DNA of 64,000 nt, from the NCBI RefSeq assembly GCF_019468465.1, contig NZ_CP080519.1, forward strand, positions 6,627,001 through 6,691,000. Reading direction: 5' to 3'. Positions 8,135-16,501 of this stretch are shown here, one piece after another; the first letter of the stretch is position 1, and every line of letters starts with the position of its first letter. The position numbers were made by a program, and so were the translations under genes. This DNA comes from Amycolatopsis sp. DSM 110486 (GTDB lineage: Bacteria; Actinomycetota; Actinomycetes; Mycobacteriales; Pseudonocardiaceae). The notes below the pieces were generated by a model. The model did not search any database, was not told the DNA's origin, and saw only the letters and a list, made by a program, of their open reading frames with translations.

Positions 8135-8346
8135 CCGGCGAGCAGTGGGTTCATCCGCCTCGTGCCCACATGGACCCGGAGGACGCCATCGCCGAATACT
8201 TGGCGTCCTCCGCGGTTCCCCGCCCGCGGCCGGCCGGTGACGACAAGTTGCGTTCCGCAACATCCGGTTTCACCCAGTGGCGCAACCGGGCGCCCCGCAC
8301 GGCGGCTGAAACCGCAACCGGGTTGTGGAACCTTCGGACCACGTGA
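8131..8346 (+). CDS. 71-residue hypothetical protein coupled to the helicase
   Basis: The start ATG 8131 overlaps the helicase stop. The protein has a short acidic helix (DPEDAIAEYLAS) and a basic, Thr-rich tail (FTQWRNRAPRTAAETA). No motif is recognised. The overlap with both neighbours argues that it is translated as part of the replication operon. Confidence 0.55.
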   Translation: MTGEQWVHPPRAHMDPEDAIAEYLASSAVPRPRPAGDDKLRSATSGFTQWRNRAPRTAAETATGLWNLRTT

Positions 8347-9242
8347 CCGAAACCCTGACTGCCGAGGCAGCCACTTTTCCCCGTATCTGTGTCCGCAAGC
8401 CCTACTACGCGTTGCGTGATCTCCGGATCGACGAACCCGGCACCGCGACCTGTGAGCTCCCGGTTGAGCAGCCGGTGACTGGTGTGGTGTCGCCGATCGG
8501 GTTGGGCGAGGCCGGGCGGCACATGGCCATTCTCGGGCTGTGTGCCGCCGCGTCCCTCGCACCGGACGACGCCCGCCGCTACTACCTCGCCCGCCGCGCC
8601 GAGATCACGTGGCTGCACCCCAAGCCGGCCGCCGCGGGCGGAGCGCTCACCGGCCGCCTCACCGCCGCCCTGCCCACGTCCAGGAAAGCGACCGCCGCAG
8701 GCCTCCTGCGCGCCGGCAGCGTCGCGCTCGCCGCGTTCTCCCTCTCCTACGACGTGCTCAAGGCGCCGGTGTTCGAGCGGATGTTCTCCCACATGCACCA
8801 CCCCGACACCGGGACTGAAACCGGGACTGAAACTGGTTCTAGTCCCTACGCGCGCGGACTGGAGCTGACCAGCGTGAACATCGGCGCCCAGTCGATCACC
8901 GCGACCGTCACCGCCAGCCCCGCGGACTGTGCCGGGCACTTCCCCGGCTACCCCGCGCTGCCAGTCGCCGTACTCGGCACCGCAATGGTCGACGCCACGA
9001 GCCGCCTGATCGAGGCCACCACGCACCGGCCGATGATGCGGTGGGTCCCGAAGGGCCGGCTGGTGTTCGAGGCCCACCGCCTCATCCAGGCCGGCACACC
9101 GGTCGAGATCGACGCGCGGATCGTGTCGAGCAATGGACCGCGGCGGACCATCCTCGTCACCGCATCCACCGGCGAGGAGACGGCCGCGTCGCTGTCGGTC
9201 AACGTCGTCACCGTCCACCCTGAGATGCTCCGCACCCCCTGA
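8343..9242 (+). CDS. hot-dog-fold (FabZ/AfsA-like) protein
   Basis: About 299 residues from GTG 8343, which overlaps the previous stop (GTGA); GTG 8325 is an alternative. The C-terminal half has AGHFPGYPALPVAVLGTAMV, close to the catalytic-helix motif of FabA/FabZ dehydratases (GHFPGxPxxPG), including the His. The N-terminal half looks like a second, diverged hot-dog unit (GEAGRHMAILGLCAAA). A TGTETGTETG repeat links them. Likely roles are acyl-thioester dehydration or signal-lactone-type synthesis. Why it follows a helicase gene is unclear. Confidence 0.7.
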   Translation: MTETLTAEAATFPRICVRKPYYALRDLRIDEPGTATCELPVEQPVTGVVSPIGLGEAGRHMAILGLCAAASLAPDDARRYYLARRAEITWLHPKPAAAGGALTGRLTAALPTSRKATAAGLLRAGSVALAAFSLSYDVLKAPVFERMFSHMHHPDTGTETGTETGSSPYARGLELTSVNIGAQSITATVTASPADCAGHFPGYPALPVAVLGTAMVDATSRLIEATTHRPMMRWVPKGRLVFEAHRLIQAGTPVEIDARIVSSNGPRRTILVTASTGEETAASLSVNVVTVHPEMLRTP

Positions 9243-9297
9243 CGCTGTGTGCGCGCCCGCCTGCGGGGCGCAACTGAGCGCAACCGATACTGACCCG

Positions 9298-10515
9298 GTG
9301 AGTCGTGAGGGGAAAACACCTGCTCCTGCCGTGCCAGCCCGGCATCTGGTGCTGATGCACCCGTTCGCCGGGGTCGACGGGGTCCGGGAGCTGAACCAGC
9401 GGGCCGGGATCCGCGTCGGCAACGACGCCGACGTGTCCGGCCCGATCACCGCCCGCCGCTCCTACCGGGCGTCACGCGGGTTCTACCTGTCCGATCTGGA
9501 CGTCGCCGTCGTCAACGCCGACCCGGACCAGGCCGCCGCGCTCGCCCGCGGCGCCCGGGAACCCGGGCCGATCGCGTTCATCGAGCCGGAACGCACCCTG
9601 CGCGTGCGCCCGGTCACGCCGCCAGCCACGGGGGCGGGGGAGGACAGCGGAGAGTTCCAGGTGCCGCACCTGCCCTTCACGTGGGGGTTGCAGGCCGTCG
9701 GCGCCGCCGCGACGCGCGCGACCGGCAAGGGCGTGCGGCTGGCCGTGCTGGACACCGGCATCGACATGGAGCACCCGGATTTCGTGCACAAGCTCGGGAT
9801 CGCGCAGTCGTTCGTGGCGGACGAGACCACGCAGGACGTCATCGGCCACGGCACTCACTGTGCCGGCATCGCGACCGGCCCCCGGACGCTCGAGGTTTTC
9901 CCCGGCTACGGGGTCGCGCCGGAGGCCAACCTGTACGTCGCGAAGACCGTCGACAAGGCAGGGGAGGGGCAGGACGGTGCGGTGCTGTCGGCGATCGCGT
10001 GGGCGGTGCGGCACAAGTGCGCCGTGGTGTCGATCTCCCTCGGGTCGCCTGTGCGGCCGGACGAGTTCTACTCCGTGGTGTTCGAGCAAGTCGCCGCGCG
10101 CGCCTTGCGGGCCGGAACGCTGATCGTCGCCGCGGCGGGGAACGACTCGGACCGGGTGAAGAACCTCGCCGCGCCGGTCGACCATCCGGCGAACTGCCCC
10201 AGCGTGCTCGCCGTCGGCGCGATCGGCCAAGACGACACGGTGGCGCCGTTCAGCAACATGACGGTGAACCTGTCCGGCGGCGCCGTGGACGTCGCCGCGC
10301 CCGGTGTAGACGTGTTCTCGGCCTGGATCGGCGGGTACCGGACGCTGTCGGGCACGTCGATGGCGACACCGCACGTCGCCGGGGTCGCGGCACTGCTGTC
10401 GCAGGCGACCGGCGCACGGGGTTGGGAGCTGTGGGCGCGGCTGCAAGGGTTCGCGCGCCGGCTGGAGGCGCCGTCTCGCGACGTCGGCGCCGGCCTGGTC
10501 CAGGCGCCCCGGTGA
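9298..10515 (+). CDS. subtilisin-family (S8) serine protease without signal peptide
   Basis: 405 residues. The catalytic triad is intact: D152 (LDTGID), H184 (GHGTHCAG), S354 (GTSMATPHVAG), with oxyanion N282. Residues 15-105 look like an inhibitor-type prodomain (HLVLMHPFAG, FIEPERTLRV). No export signal is present, so this is an intracellular or non-classically released protease. GATACT (9286-9291) lies 6 nt before GTG 9298, so the gene is probably leaderless and has its own promoter. A role in maturing or removing element proteins is possible. Confidence 0.9.
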   Translation: MSREGKTPAPAVPARHLVLMHPFAGVDGVRELNQRAGIRVGNDADVSGPITARRSYRASRGFYLSDLDVAVVNADPDQAAALARGAREPGPIAFIEPERTLRVRPVTPPATGAGEDSGEFQVPHLPFTWGLQAVGAAATRATGKGVRLAVLDTGIDMEHPDFVHKLGIAQSFVADETTQDVIGHGTHCAGIATGPRTLEVFPGYGVAPEANLYVAKTVDKAGEGQDGAVLSAIAWAVRHKCAVVSISLGSPVRPDEFYSVVFEQVAARALRAGTLIVAAAGNDSDRVKNLAAPVDHPANCPSVLAVGAIGQDDTVAPFSNMTVNLSGGAVDVAAPGVDVFSAWIGGYRTLSGTSMATPHVAGVAALLSQATGARGWELWARLQGFARRLEAPSRDVGAGLVQAPR

Positions 10516-10627
10516 CCGCAACCTGGACGCCCTCGGCCGGGTGAGGCGGTTGCGGCGCGCACGGTAGAGTTGCGGTGCGTTCCAGTGAGCGCGGACGTGA
10601 GGTGTTTCGGGTTCGTCCGTGTGGGGA

Positions 10628-10639
10628 CAGCTATAGCTG
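10628..10639. promoter_or_regulatory. 12-bp palindrome, possible operator
   Basis: CAGCTATAGCTG is a perfect palindrome in the noncoding gap 10516-10790. It is unlike the GTTGC-type sites elsewhere. Confidence 0.35.
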
Positions 10640-10774
10640 GTGGAGCTGTGAAGTGGGCCCGCATCCCTGGTGGGGGGTGTGGGCCTTTCCCATGCGTGCA
10701 GTGTCGATGAGCTGCACGTAGTAGGCGGCGATCCAGATGGTCACGGTGATGATGGTGTTGGCGACGGTTCACAT
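10631..10774 (-). pseudogene. possible small membrane protein gene killed at codon 2
   Basis: On the minus strand, GAGGGGAACCC precedes ATG 10774, but codon 2 is TGA. The same frame then continues as a membrane-helix-like peptide (NTIITVTIWIAAYYVQLID) with a basic tail to a stop at 10631. The strong ribosome binding site and the resemblance to the small membrane proteins near 48 kb suggest a nonsense-mutated relative. A shorter product from GTG 10744 is possible. Confidence 0.35.
10655..10686 (+). terminator. imperfect hairpin in the gap after the subtilase gene
   Basis: GGCCCGCATCCC pairs imperfectly with GGGGTGTGGGCC and is followed by TTTCCC. It lies about 140 bp past the protease stop. 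The rest of 10516-10790 shows no convincing gene on the + strand. Confidence 0.45.
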
Positions 10775-10790
10775 GGGTTCCCCTCAATCG

Positions 10791-10821
10791 TTGCAACAAA
10801 ACGCAACACGTGCGTATAGTC
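10791..10821 (+). promoter_or_regulatory. promoter P2 of the TATAGTC family
   Basis: TTGCAA (10791-10796), 18-bp spacer containing CGCAAC, TATAGTC (10815-10821). It drives the gene at 10861 with a normal leader of about 33 nt. Confidence 0.85.
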
Positions 10822-10860
10822 AGATGTCGCGAGGTGAACACCGCCACCGAAAGGACCCCC

Positions 10861-11763
10861 ATGCCCACCACACACCACCTGGCGTCCAACGCCGCACCCG
10901 TCCGCTTCGAGCTCGACTCCGGCACTGCCGAAGTCCAGATCATCACTTCGGATGCCCTCGACATCGCCGCCATCCGCATCGAGGCCGAGGGCCCGCAGGC
11001 CGAAGCCGCCGCGAAGAACGCCACCCTCATCGAGATCGGCGGCACCGTCCGTCTCCAGATCCCCGCTATGTCCGTAGTGACCTCGGGGAACAGCACCACC
11101 GTGATGTCCGGGAACGGCAATATCTACGTCAGGCAGACCGCCGATGTCGTCGACGGCGAGCTGACCGGCGTCACCATCGATGGCGACGGCAACGTGGCGA
11201 TCGGCGGCATGGTTGGCGGCGGCGCGTCGAACCGCATGCGCATCTCCGTCGCGCTGCCCAAGAACGCCGACGGCATCGGTCCCGTGGTGGGCGTCAAGTC
11301 CGCTACCGGCCCCGTGGCCATTTTTGGCGAGTACGCCCACGTCGTCGTGGAATCCCGCACCGGCAGTGTGTTCGTCGAGTCATCGGAACACGTCGAGATC
11401 ACCACGCAGACCGGCAGTGCCGAGATCGACAACGCGGGCTTCGCGAAGGTCGAAACCCGCACCGGCCGCGTGTCGCTCGGGACGGTGACTGGCAAGGCCG
11501 TCGTGCGCACACAGGTCGGAGCAGTGCGCGTGCGCTTGGCCGCTGACGCGCGCATCGAAACCAGGACCGGGCCGATCGACGTCGACATGGTCACCGTGGC
11601 CGGCAGCCTGGAAACCCAGACCGGTTCGATCCATGCCTGCACCTCCACGGCGAAGCTCTCGGCGAAGTCGCGGACGGGGCGGATCAGCGTGATCGCCGAC
11701 GCGGGCGTGGACAAGTCCCTCATCGTCGCGTCCTCGCGCACGGGCGGCGTCACCGTCCAGTAG
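10861..11763 (+). CDS. DUF4097-like repetitive beta-strand protein
   Basis: 300 residues from ATG 10861 behind GAAAGGA. After an N-terminal beta region, about 18-residue units recur with the core S/T-R/Q-T-G-x-V/I (ESRTGSVF, TTQTGSAEI, ETRTGRVSL, ETRTGPIDV, ETQTGSIHA, KSRTGRISV, SSRTGGVTV). This is the pattern of the putative-adhesin DUF4097 family, a right-handed beta-helix. No signal peptide is seen, so an intracellular scaffold is more likely than a surface adhesin. It has its own TATAGTC promoter. Confidence 0.8.
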   Translation: MPTTHHLASNAAPVRFELDSGTAEVQIITSDALDIAAIRIEAEGPQAEAAAKNATLIEIGGTVRLQIPAMSVVTSGNSTTVMSGNGNIYVRQTADVVDGELTGVTIDGDGNVAIGGMVGGGASNRMRISVALPKNADGIGPVVGVKSATGPVAIFGEYAHVVVESRTGSVFVESSEHVEITTQTGSAEIDNAGFAKVETRTGRVSLGTVTGKAVVRTQVGAVRVRLAADARIETRTGPIDVDMVTVAGSLETQTGSIHACTSTAKLSAKSRTGRISVIADAGVDKSLIVASSRTGGVTVQ

Positions 11764-11778
11764 TCGAGTTGCGCTGTG

Positions 11779-11809
11779 TTGCGCGTAGTTCGCGTGACTG
11801 TGTATAGTC
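11779..11809 (+). promoter_or_regulatory. promoter P3 of the TATAGTC family
   Basis: TTGCGC (11779-11784), 18-bp spacer, TATAGTC (11803-11809), with another TTGCGC exactly 10 bp upstream (11769). The ATG at 11810 touches the -10 box and cannot be in the transcript, which rules it out as a start. Confidence 0.9.
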
Positions 11810-11878
11810 ATGAACAGTGCCGCTGAAAGCCCCCCGACAGCGACACCCACCACCAACACACGCGAGAGGAGAGCACCA

Positions 11879-11906
11879 GCGGGGCGGGCACCAACGCCCG
11901 CCCCGC
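11879..11906 (+). other. GC hairpin in the leader of the 11945 gene
   Basis: An 11-bp perfect stem, GCGGGGCGGGC with its complement and a 6-nt loop, precedes AAGGA and the start codon. It is of the same kind as the hairpins between other genes of the element. Confidence 0.7.
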
Positions 11907-11944
11907 CGCTCACCTCTCCACACCGCGAAGGAACCAGCAACCCC

Positions 11945-12262
11945 ATGACCCAGCCCAAGGAAATGACCCCGCACGAGGCACTCGCCGCGTGGGTCAAGTT
12001 CGCCGACCTCTTCGACCAACTGGTCAACAACCTCGACGGGTACCTCCCCGCGATCGACGGCAAGCCCGCCATCGACAACGGCACCGGCGACGACGGCGAA
12101 GACGACAACGACCGCAAGACCGTGCTCGCCGCCATGAAGGACGCCCGCGCCGCCGCCGACTTCGTCGCCGGCCGCTACGCGCGCTACGCCTTCAACTCCC
12201 AGCCCCAGCCCGCTCAGCAGCCCGTCCACCAGCCCGCCCAGTACACCTACCCGCAGCAGTAA
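11945..12262 (+). CDS. small acidic protein with Gln/Pro-rich tail
   Basis: 105 residues. The helical first part (HEALAAWVKFADLFDQLVNN) is followed by an acidic GTGDDGEDDNDR patch and a QPQPAQQPVHQPAQ tail. The AAGGA site is 12 nt before ATG 11945. It is co-transcribed with the large basic membrane protein at 12296, and its acidic charge could offset or chaperone that partner. That is inference; no family is recognised. Confidence 0.7.
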   Translation: MTQPKEMTPHEALAAWVKFADLFDQLVNNLDGYLPAIDGKPAIDNGTGDDGEDDNDRKTVLAAMKDARAAADFVAGRYARYAFNSQPQPAQQPVHQPAQYTYPQQ

Positions 12263-12295
12263 CCCAGGAGCACCACCACGCCCCCAAGGAACCCG

Positions 12296-13927
12296 ATGTC
12301 CGACACCGCCAAGACCGGCGCCAACAGCAAGAACACCAAGCCCGAACCGAAGATCCCCACCCCGGACCAGCCCACCACCCCGGCCAAGCCGAAGATCTGG
12401 AAGTCCCCGCGCGCGCTCGCCGTCGCCGTCCCCGCCACCGTCGCCGGGGGCGCCACCATCGGCACCCAGTTCGGCCCCACCGGGCTCCTCGCGGCCGGAG
12501 CCATCACCGCCGGAACCGTCGGCGGCACCTACGCCGTCAAGAAGTTCGGCCCCGGCATCTCCGCCCGCCTCGGCCTCCGCCGGGCCGCCAACGCGCTCGG
12601 CAAGGCCGCCGACCGCTCCAAGGGCGGACGCGAACGCGACAAGATCCTCGGCTCGCGCCCCGGCAGCTCCCGCACCACCACCCGCCGCACCACCAGCAGC
12701 GGCGGAGGCGGGGGCGCGCGTCGCGGGGGACTGTCCGGCCTCGTCGGCAAGGGCAAGGGCGGCGGCATCGGCGGATCACGCGGACGCGCTGGAGGCTCCC
12801 TGTCCCGCATGCTCGGCGGCGGCCGTGGTGGCGGCAAGAAGACCGGCCTCGGCACTCGCCGTGCCGCAGCAGCCGCGATGCAGCGCTCCCGTGGCGGCGG
12901 CATCGCCTCCCAGCTCCGCTCCAAGCGCTCCGCCAACCCCCGCACGGCCGGAAGCACCAAGAGCAGCTCCCGCCCCGGCAGCGGCGCACCCAAGGGCCGC
13001 ACCACCGGCAGCAAGAACAGCAAGAGCCGAAGCGGCGGCCTCGCCGGGCTCATGGGACGCAGCACGAAAGGCCGCAGCACCGGCAGCGGCGCGGGACGCG
13101 GGACCGGACGCACCAACGGCCGCGGCAGCGGCGCCGGCCGCACCGGCGGCAAAGGCCTCCTCGGCGGCCTCGGCCGCAACCGCAACAACGGCACCGGACG
13201 CAACACCAAACGACGAGACACCAACACCACCGGCAAGAAGAACCCGAACAGCCAGAACACCAGCCGCAACCTCGGAGACCTCGCCGACAAACTCCGCAAC
13301 CTCCACAACCCCCGCCAGCCCAAGTGGACAAACGGCGACCCAGCCCGCCAACAGCACCCCAGCGCCAAGGCACTCCGCGACCTCGACAAGCTCGAACAAA
13401 ACACCGGAAAACATGGACAAACCGACAATGCAACTGAGTCGGACCGTCCTGATATCATGGTCACCAGGCCAAACGACACCAATTCCGCAGGAGCAACAGG
13501 AGAAACGACCATGGCCAGCAACTCCGGCAAGCACCGCGCATCCATCGTCCGCGCCAGCGACACCGCCGCCACCGGCACCGCAACCCGAGGCAACCGGTTC
13601 AACGGCATCATCGAGGCAACCGGCGCGCCGATGGACCACTTCGAGTCCGCGACCGAGCTGCACGACGGCATGGGTGACGCCGCGGTGGCCGTCGAGAACG
13701 TCGGCGGCATGCTCAAGCGGTTCGCCGACGCCGGCAAGGGCTCCGTCCGGCTCGCCCCGGGCATGAGCGACGTCCTCGACGAGTTCAACACCGCCGCGAA
13801 CGGTGTTGCCGAGTCCCTGCGTGAGGGTCAGACCACGTTCAAGCGGGTCCACGAGCAGGACTTCGAGCGGATCGAGCGTGGCGGCCAGCAGGAATTGGCG
13901 TGGGACGTCGGTCGCAACGCTCGGTAG
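12296..13927 (+). CDS. large basic membrane protein, possible conjugal spread (Spd-like) protein
   Basis: 543 residues. Residues 40-85 hold two glycine-rich membrane helices (RALAVAVPATVAGGAT, GLLAAGAITAGTVGGTY). Residues 95-340 are extremely rich in Gly, Arg, Ser and Lys, a likely DNA- or RNA-binding stretch. Residues 405-543 form an acidic helical C-terminus. Basic membrane proteins beside transfer genes are a feature of actinomycete conjugative elements, hence the tentative call. ATG 13511 inside the gene has an excellent ribosome binding site (AACAGGAGAAACGACC), so a separate 138-residue C-terminal product may also be made. Confidence 0.7.
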   Translation: MSDTAKTGANSKNTKPEPKIPTPDQPTTPAKPKIWKSPRALAVAVPATVAGGATIGTQFGPTGLLAAGAITAGTVGGTYAVKKFGPGISARLGLRRAANALGKAADRSKGGRERDKILGSRPGSSRTTTRRTTSSGGGGGARRGGLSGLVGKGKGGGIGGSRGRAGGSLSRMLGGGRGGGKKTGLGTRRAAAAAMQRSRGGGIASQLRSKRSANPRTAGSTKSSSRPGSGAPKGRTTGSKNSKSRSGGLAGLMGRSTKGRSTGSGAGRGTGRTNGRGSGAGRTGGKGLLGGLGRNRNNGTGRNTKRRDTNTTGKKNPNSQNTSRNLGDLADKLRNLHNPRQPKWTNGDPARQQHPSAKALRDLDKLEQNTGKHGQTDNATESDRPDIMVTRPNDTNSAGATGETTMASNSGKHRASIVRASDTAATGTATRGNRFNGIIEATGAPMDHFESATELHDGMGDAAVAVENVGGMLKRFADAGKGSVRLAPGMSDVLDEFNTAANGVAESLREGQTTFKRVHEQDFERIERGGQQELAWDVGRNAR

Positions 13928-13956
13928 AGGCTCTCCGGTTCTTCCGGGGATCGAGG

Positions 13957-13991
13957 CCCCCGCACCCCAGTCCACGGGGTGCGGGGGTTTT
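13957..13991 (+). terminator. rho-independent terminator
   Basis: A perfect 12-bp stem CCCCCGCACCCC/GGGGTGCGGGGG with a 7-nt loop, followed by TTTT. It ends the operon that starts at promoter P3. Confidence 0.95.
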
Positions 13992-14094
13992 CGTTTGTCG
14001 TGATCTTGGGAAACGTCTGCCCTGCACGGGATCCGGGCTGTGATGTGGTGCTCCGGTGGAGGGTGTCCACTGTGGGCGGTGTTCAATATGGCGC

Positions 14095-14586
14095 GTGAGG
14101 TTCGTTCGTCTGGCCCTGGTTGTCGGGGCGTGTGTCGCGCTCTCCGCGTGTAGCTCGGCGTTGCCGAGCCTGCCGGGGCTGCCGAGTGTCCCGCAGTTGC
14201 CTGTCCCGTCGTCGCTGCCCGGTCTGCCTGTGCCGGGCCTGCCGGGTGCTCCTGCCTCCTCGGGCGCACCCGCACCGGCGACGACGAGTGCCGCACCGTC
14301 CGCGCCGGCCGCGGGGGATCACCTCGCCGAGCTGAAGACGATGCTGGACAAGGCCGGCTGCAAGACGGCGCCGGCCGCGAAAGACGGAACCGCGGGCGCG
14401 GCGCGCTGCCAGGTTGGGGATGGCCTGGTGTACGTCGCGGTGTTCACCGATGCGGCGCAGAGGGACGCGTGGGTGAAGCAGTATCAGGCCGTTGGGCCGA
14501 CGCGGACGGGGGACGCCCCGGTGTTGTGGGGAGTTGCGGGGCTCGATGAAGGGTCTGTCGACACGTTCGCGAAGGCGCTGGGGTAG
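14095..14586 (+). CDS. small lipoprotein with proline-rich linker
   Basis: 163 residues from GTG 14095. The signal peptide VRFVRLALVVGACVALSAC ends in a lipobox cysteine. A Pro/Leu/Gly-rich linker of about 40 residues follows, then a small C-terminal domain (HLAELKTMLDKAGCK to AQRDAWVKQYQAVG). CAATAT (14084-14089) lies 5 nt before the start, so the gene is probably leaderless. It should sit on the outer face of the membrane. No family is recognised. Confidence 0.75.
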   Translation: MRFVRLALVVGACVALSACSSALPSLPGLPSVPQLPVPSSLPGLPVPGLPGAPASSGAPAPATTSAAPSAPAAGDHLAELKTMLDKAGCKTAPAAKDGTAGAARCQVGDGLVYVAVFTDAAQRDAWVKQYQAVGPTRTGDAPVLWGVAGLDEGSVDTFAKALG

Positions 14587-14604
14587 ACCGGCGGTCACAA
14601 AGGA

Positions 14605-14636
14605 ACGGCCCACCATCCAGTCGGATGGTGGGCCGT
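14605..14636. terminator. bidirectional hairpin terminator
   Basis: A 14-bp perfect stem ACGGCCCACCATCC with a 4-nt loop, followed by TGTGTTTG, between convergent genes ending at 14586 (+) and 14669 (-). Confidence 0.9.
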
Positions 14637-14668
14637 TGTGTTTGAGGCACGGCAGGAGTCGGCCGGAC

Positions 14669-15163
14669 TCACCGTGTAGGGGTGACCTCCGTGAACGGGC
14701 CTTCGGCGTCGAGCAGGAACGGCCAGACCTGGACGCCCGCGTAATCGTGGATGCTGTCCGCGTTCCTGCGGCGATCCTTCGAGCTCATGCGGTAGCACCC
14801 GTTCCCGGCCTGCTGGTGCATCCACACATCCCAGTCGAGGTCGGCCATTTTCGCGGGCGGCGGCGTCGGCAGCTCGTCGCCGGGCGCCCAGGTCCGGCGA
14901 TGCGGTTCCCGTACGCGTCGCAGGATCGCGATCAGCTGCCGCGCCACGATCGGCGGCTGCTCATCCGGCAACGACGTGCTCAGCGCGGACACAGTCGCGC
15001 CCCACAGCTGCGCGTCGTTGTCCGCTGGGGTGTTCGCTCGGCCGGCCTGCACCCGCTCGACGAAGTCCGCGGCCTGTTGCTCGGCATCAACCACGCCTGC
15101 GGTCCGCAGGTGCTCAAGAGCAAGTTCGCGCAGTCGGTCGTCGTAGGCGTTTGGTGTGGTCAA
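14669..15163 (-). CDS. hypothetical protein downstream of the methyltransferase
   Basis: 164 residues from TTG 15163, chosen because GGGAG lies 7 nt upstream. The first half is helical and acidic (DDRLRELALEHLRTAG, EQQAADFVERVQAG). The second half has aromatic segments (MADLDWDVWMHQQAG, IHDYAGVQVWPFLLD). It follows the methyltransferase by about 40 nt and is probably co-transcribed. No family is recognised. Confidence 0.65.
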   Translation of the reverse strand: MTTPNAYDDRLRELALEHLRTAGVVDAEQQAADFVERVQAGRANTPADNDAQLWGATVSALSTSLPDEQPPIVARQLIAILRRVREPHRRTWAPGDELPTPPPAKMADLDWDVWMHQQAGNGCYRMSSKDRRRNADSIHDYAGVQVWPFLLDAEGPFTEVTPTR

Positions 15164-15203
15164 CGTGAGCCTCCCGGGTTGTCCTGAGGAATTCGAGGTG
15201 GGT

Positions 15204-16336
15204 CTACAGTGCCGCGACCGCCGTCGATGGTTCGTCCAGCCACAGGGTGTGCTGTCCGTCGGCGGTGACGGTGAGGCCGTACCGGTCGGGATTGGGGCGG
15301 CCGTGCTGGTCCCACTCGGCCACGATGGCGCCCAGCTCGGCGTAGAGCCGACGCGGGCCATGCTCCACGAGTTCCGCGCCACCGTCGGCGCGTCGAGCAC
15401 GAGCCCAGGAGTCCGTGTTGGGATCGACGAGGAGCAGCTGCTCTCCGTCGGGGGCGTGGAGGGTCACGACCTTCACCGAGGGCATCTGGAGCTTCCGCAG
15501 GAACGCCACGGGTTCGGCGGTCGCGTGCTCGTGCCACGGGGCCAGCCACGCCGTCTCCGAGCTGTCGTCGAGGCAGGTGGCGAGGACATCGGCGGTGTTC
15601 GCGGCGACGTCGGTCGGGTCGTCGCGCATGGCCATGAACGCGGCGGTCTCCCCGAACTGTCCGGTGGCGGTTCCGTCGTCGGCGACGGTGAGGAGGATCA
15701 GCGCGAACGACAGGTTGACCAGGATCTTGCCGCCGGTCTGTACCTGCTGGAGCCACGCGGCGGGGACACGGTCGAGACCGCAGGTCGCGATGATCCGGTC
15801 GTACGGTGCTCGAGACGGGTATCCGAGGCGCCCGTCGGCGACGTCCACGTGCGGCCGGTGCCCGGCGGCGTCCAGCGCGGCGCGCGCGGTTGCGATGAGG
15901 TCCGGGTGGATGTCGATGCTGGTGACGTTCCCGCGCCGATGAAGTGCGACAGCAGGGCCGCGTTGTAGCCCGTGCCAGTGCCGACCTCCAGCACGGTGTG
16001 CCCGCCTTTGAGGTCGAGCTGGTGAAGCATGAGCGCCATCAGCGACGGTGCGGTGGAGGAGCTGGTGGCGGTGCCCCCGGCGTCGACCTGGGTGATGAGC
16101 GTGTTGTCGGTGTAGACGGCGGAGAGCGCGGTGCCGGCCTCGGCGGGGTCGGTCAGGTCGTAGTGGTGGAGCTGGCCGCCGCGGTGGGGGACGGTGAACG
16201 CTGTCACGAACGCTTCGCGCGGCACGGTGCGGAACGCGTCGAACCAGCGCGGGTTGTCGAGGTAGCCAGCGCGGGCGAGCCGGTCGGCGAACTCGCGCCG
16301 GAGGTAGTCGGCCTGGTTGCTGGTGGCTGTGGTCAT
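15204..16336 (-). pseudogene. protein-L-isoaspartate O-methyltransferase-like gene with a frameshift
   Basis: The N-terminal part starts at ATG 16336 and runs through the SAM-binding motif VLEVGTGTGYNAALL. Near 15930 the frame breaks. If one base is added in the GGCGCGGGA run, it continues as NVTSIDIHPDLIATARAALD and on through YDRIIATCGLDRVPAAW to a stop at 15204. The whole would be about 377 residues, like PCMT-type enzymes with an added C-terminal domain. It is either a real loss of function, a programmed shift, or a sequencing error. Confidence 0.8.
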
Positions 16337-16400
16337 GCCTGTCCTTCGGTGAGTTCGTCGGCGAGCGCCGTGGATTCCCTTGGTGGGTGTCGCGTTTCTG

Positions 16401-16445
16401 GAGGTCGCATCAGTCCCGCTCGGGTGATGGGACTGATGCGACCTC
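16401..16445 (-). terminator. 17-bp perfect inverted repeat
   Basis: GAGGTCGCATCAGTCCC (16401-16417) is repeated inverted at 16429-16445 around an 11-nt loop. It lies between the minus-strand genes at 16502 and 16336. No T-run is present; it could be a terminator or a protein site. Confidence 0.65.
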
Positions 16446-16501
16446 GTCCAGCCCCAGGAGGGGGAGAGCGGGGCTGGACCGCCGCGCAGGTCCGGCAGGA
16501 C

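Noticed and set aside
10068-11120. 350-residue minus-strand frame across the 10.5-10.8 kb gap
   Set aside because: His/Arg/Pro-rich low-quality translation overlapping the subtilase and DUF4097-like genes; no ribosome binding site.
11810-11944. ATG start right after TATAGTC for the 11945 gene
   Set aside because: The ATG touches the -10 box and would not be in the transcript.
12529-13791. 420-residue frame opposite the basic membrane protein
   Set aside because: Mirror image of a Gly/Arg/Ser-rich coding region; no start signal.
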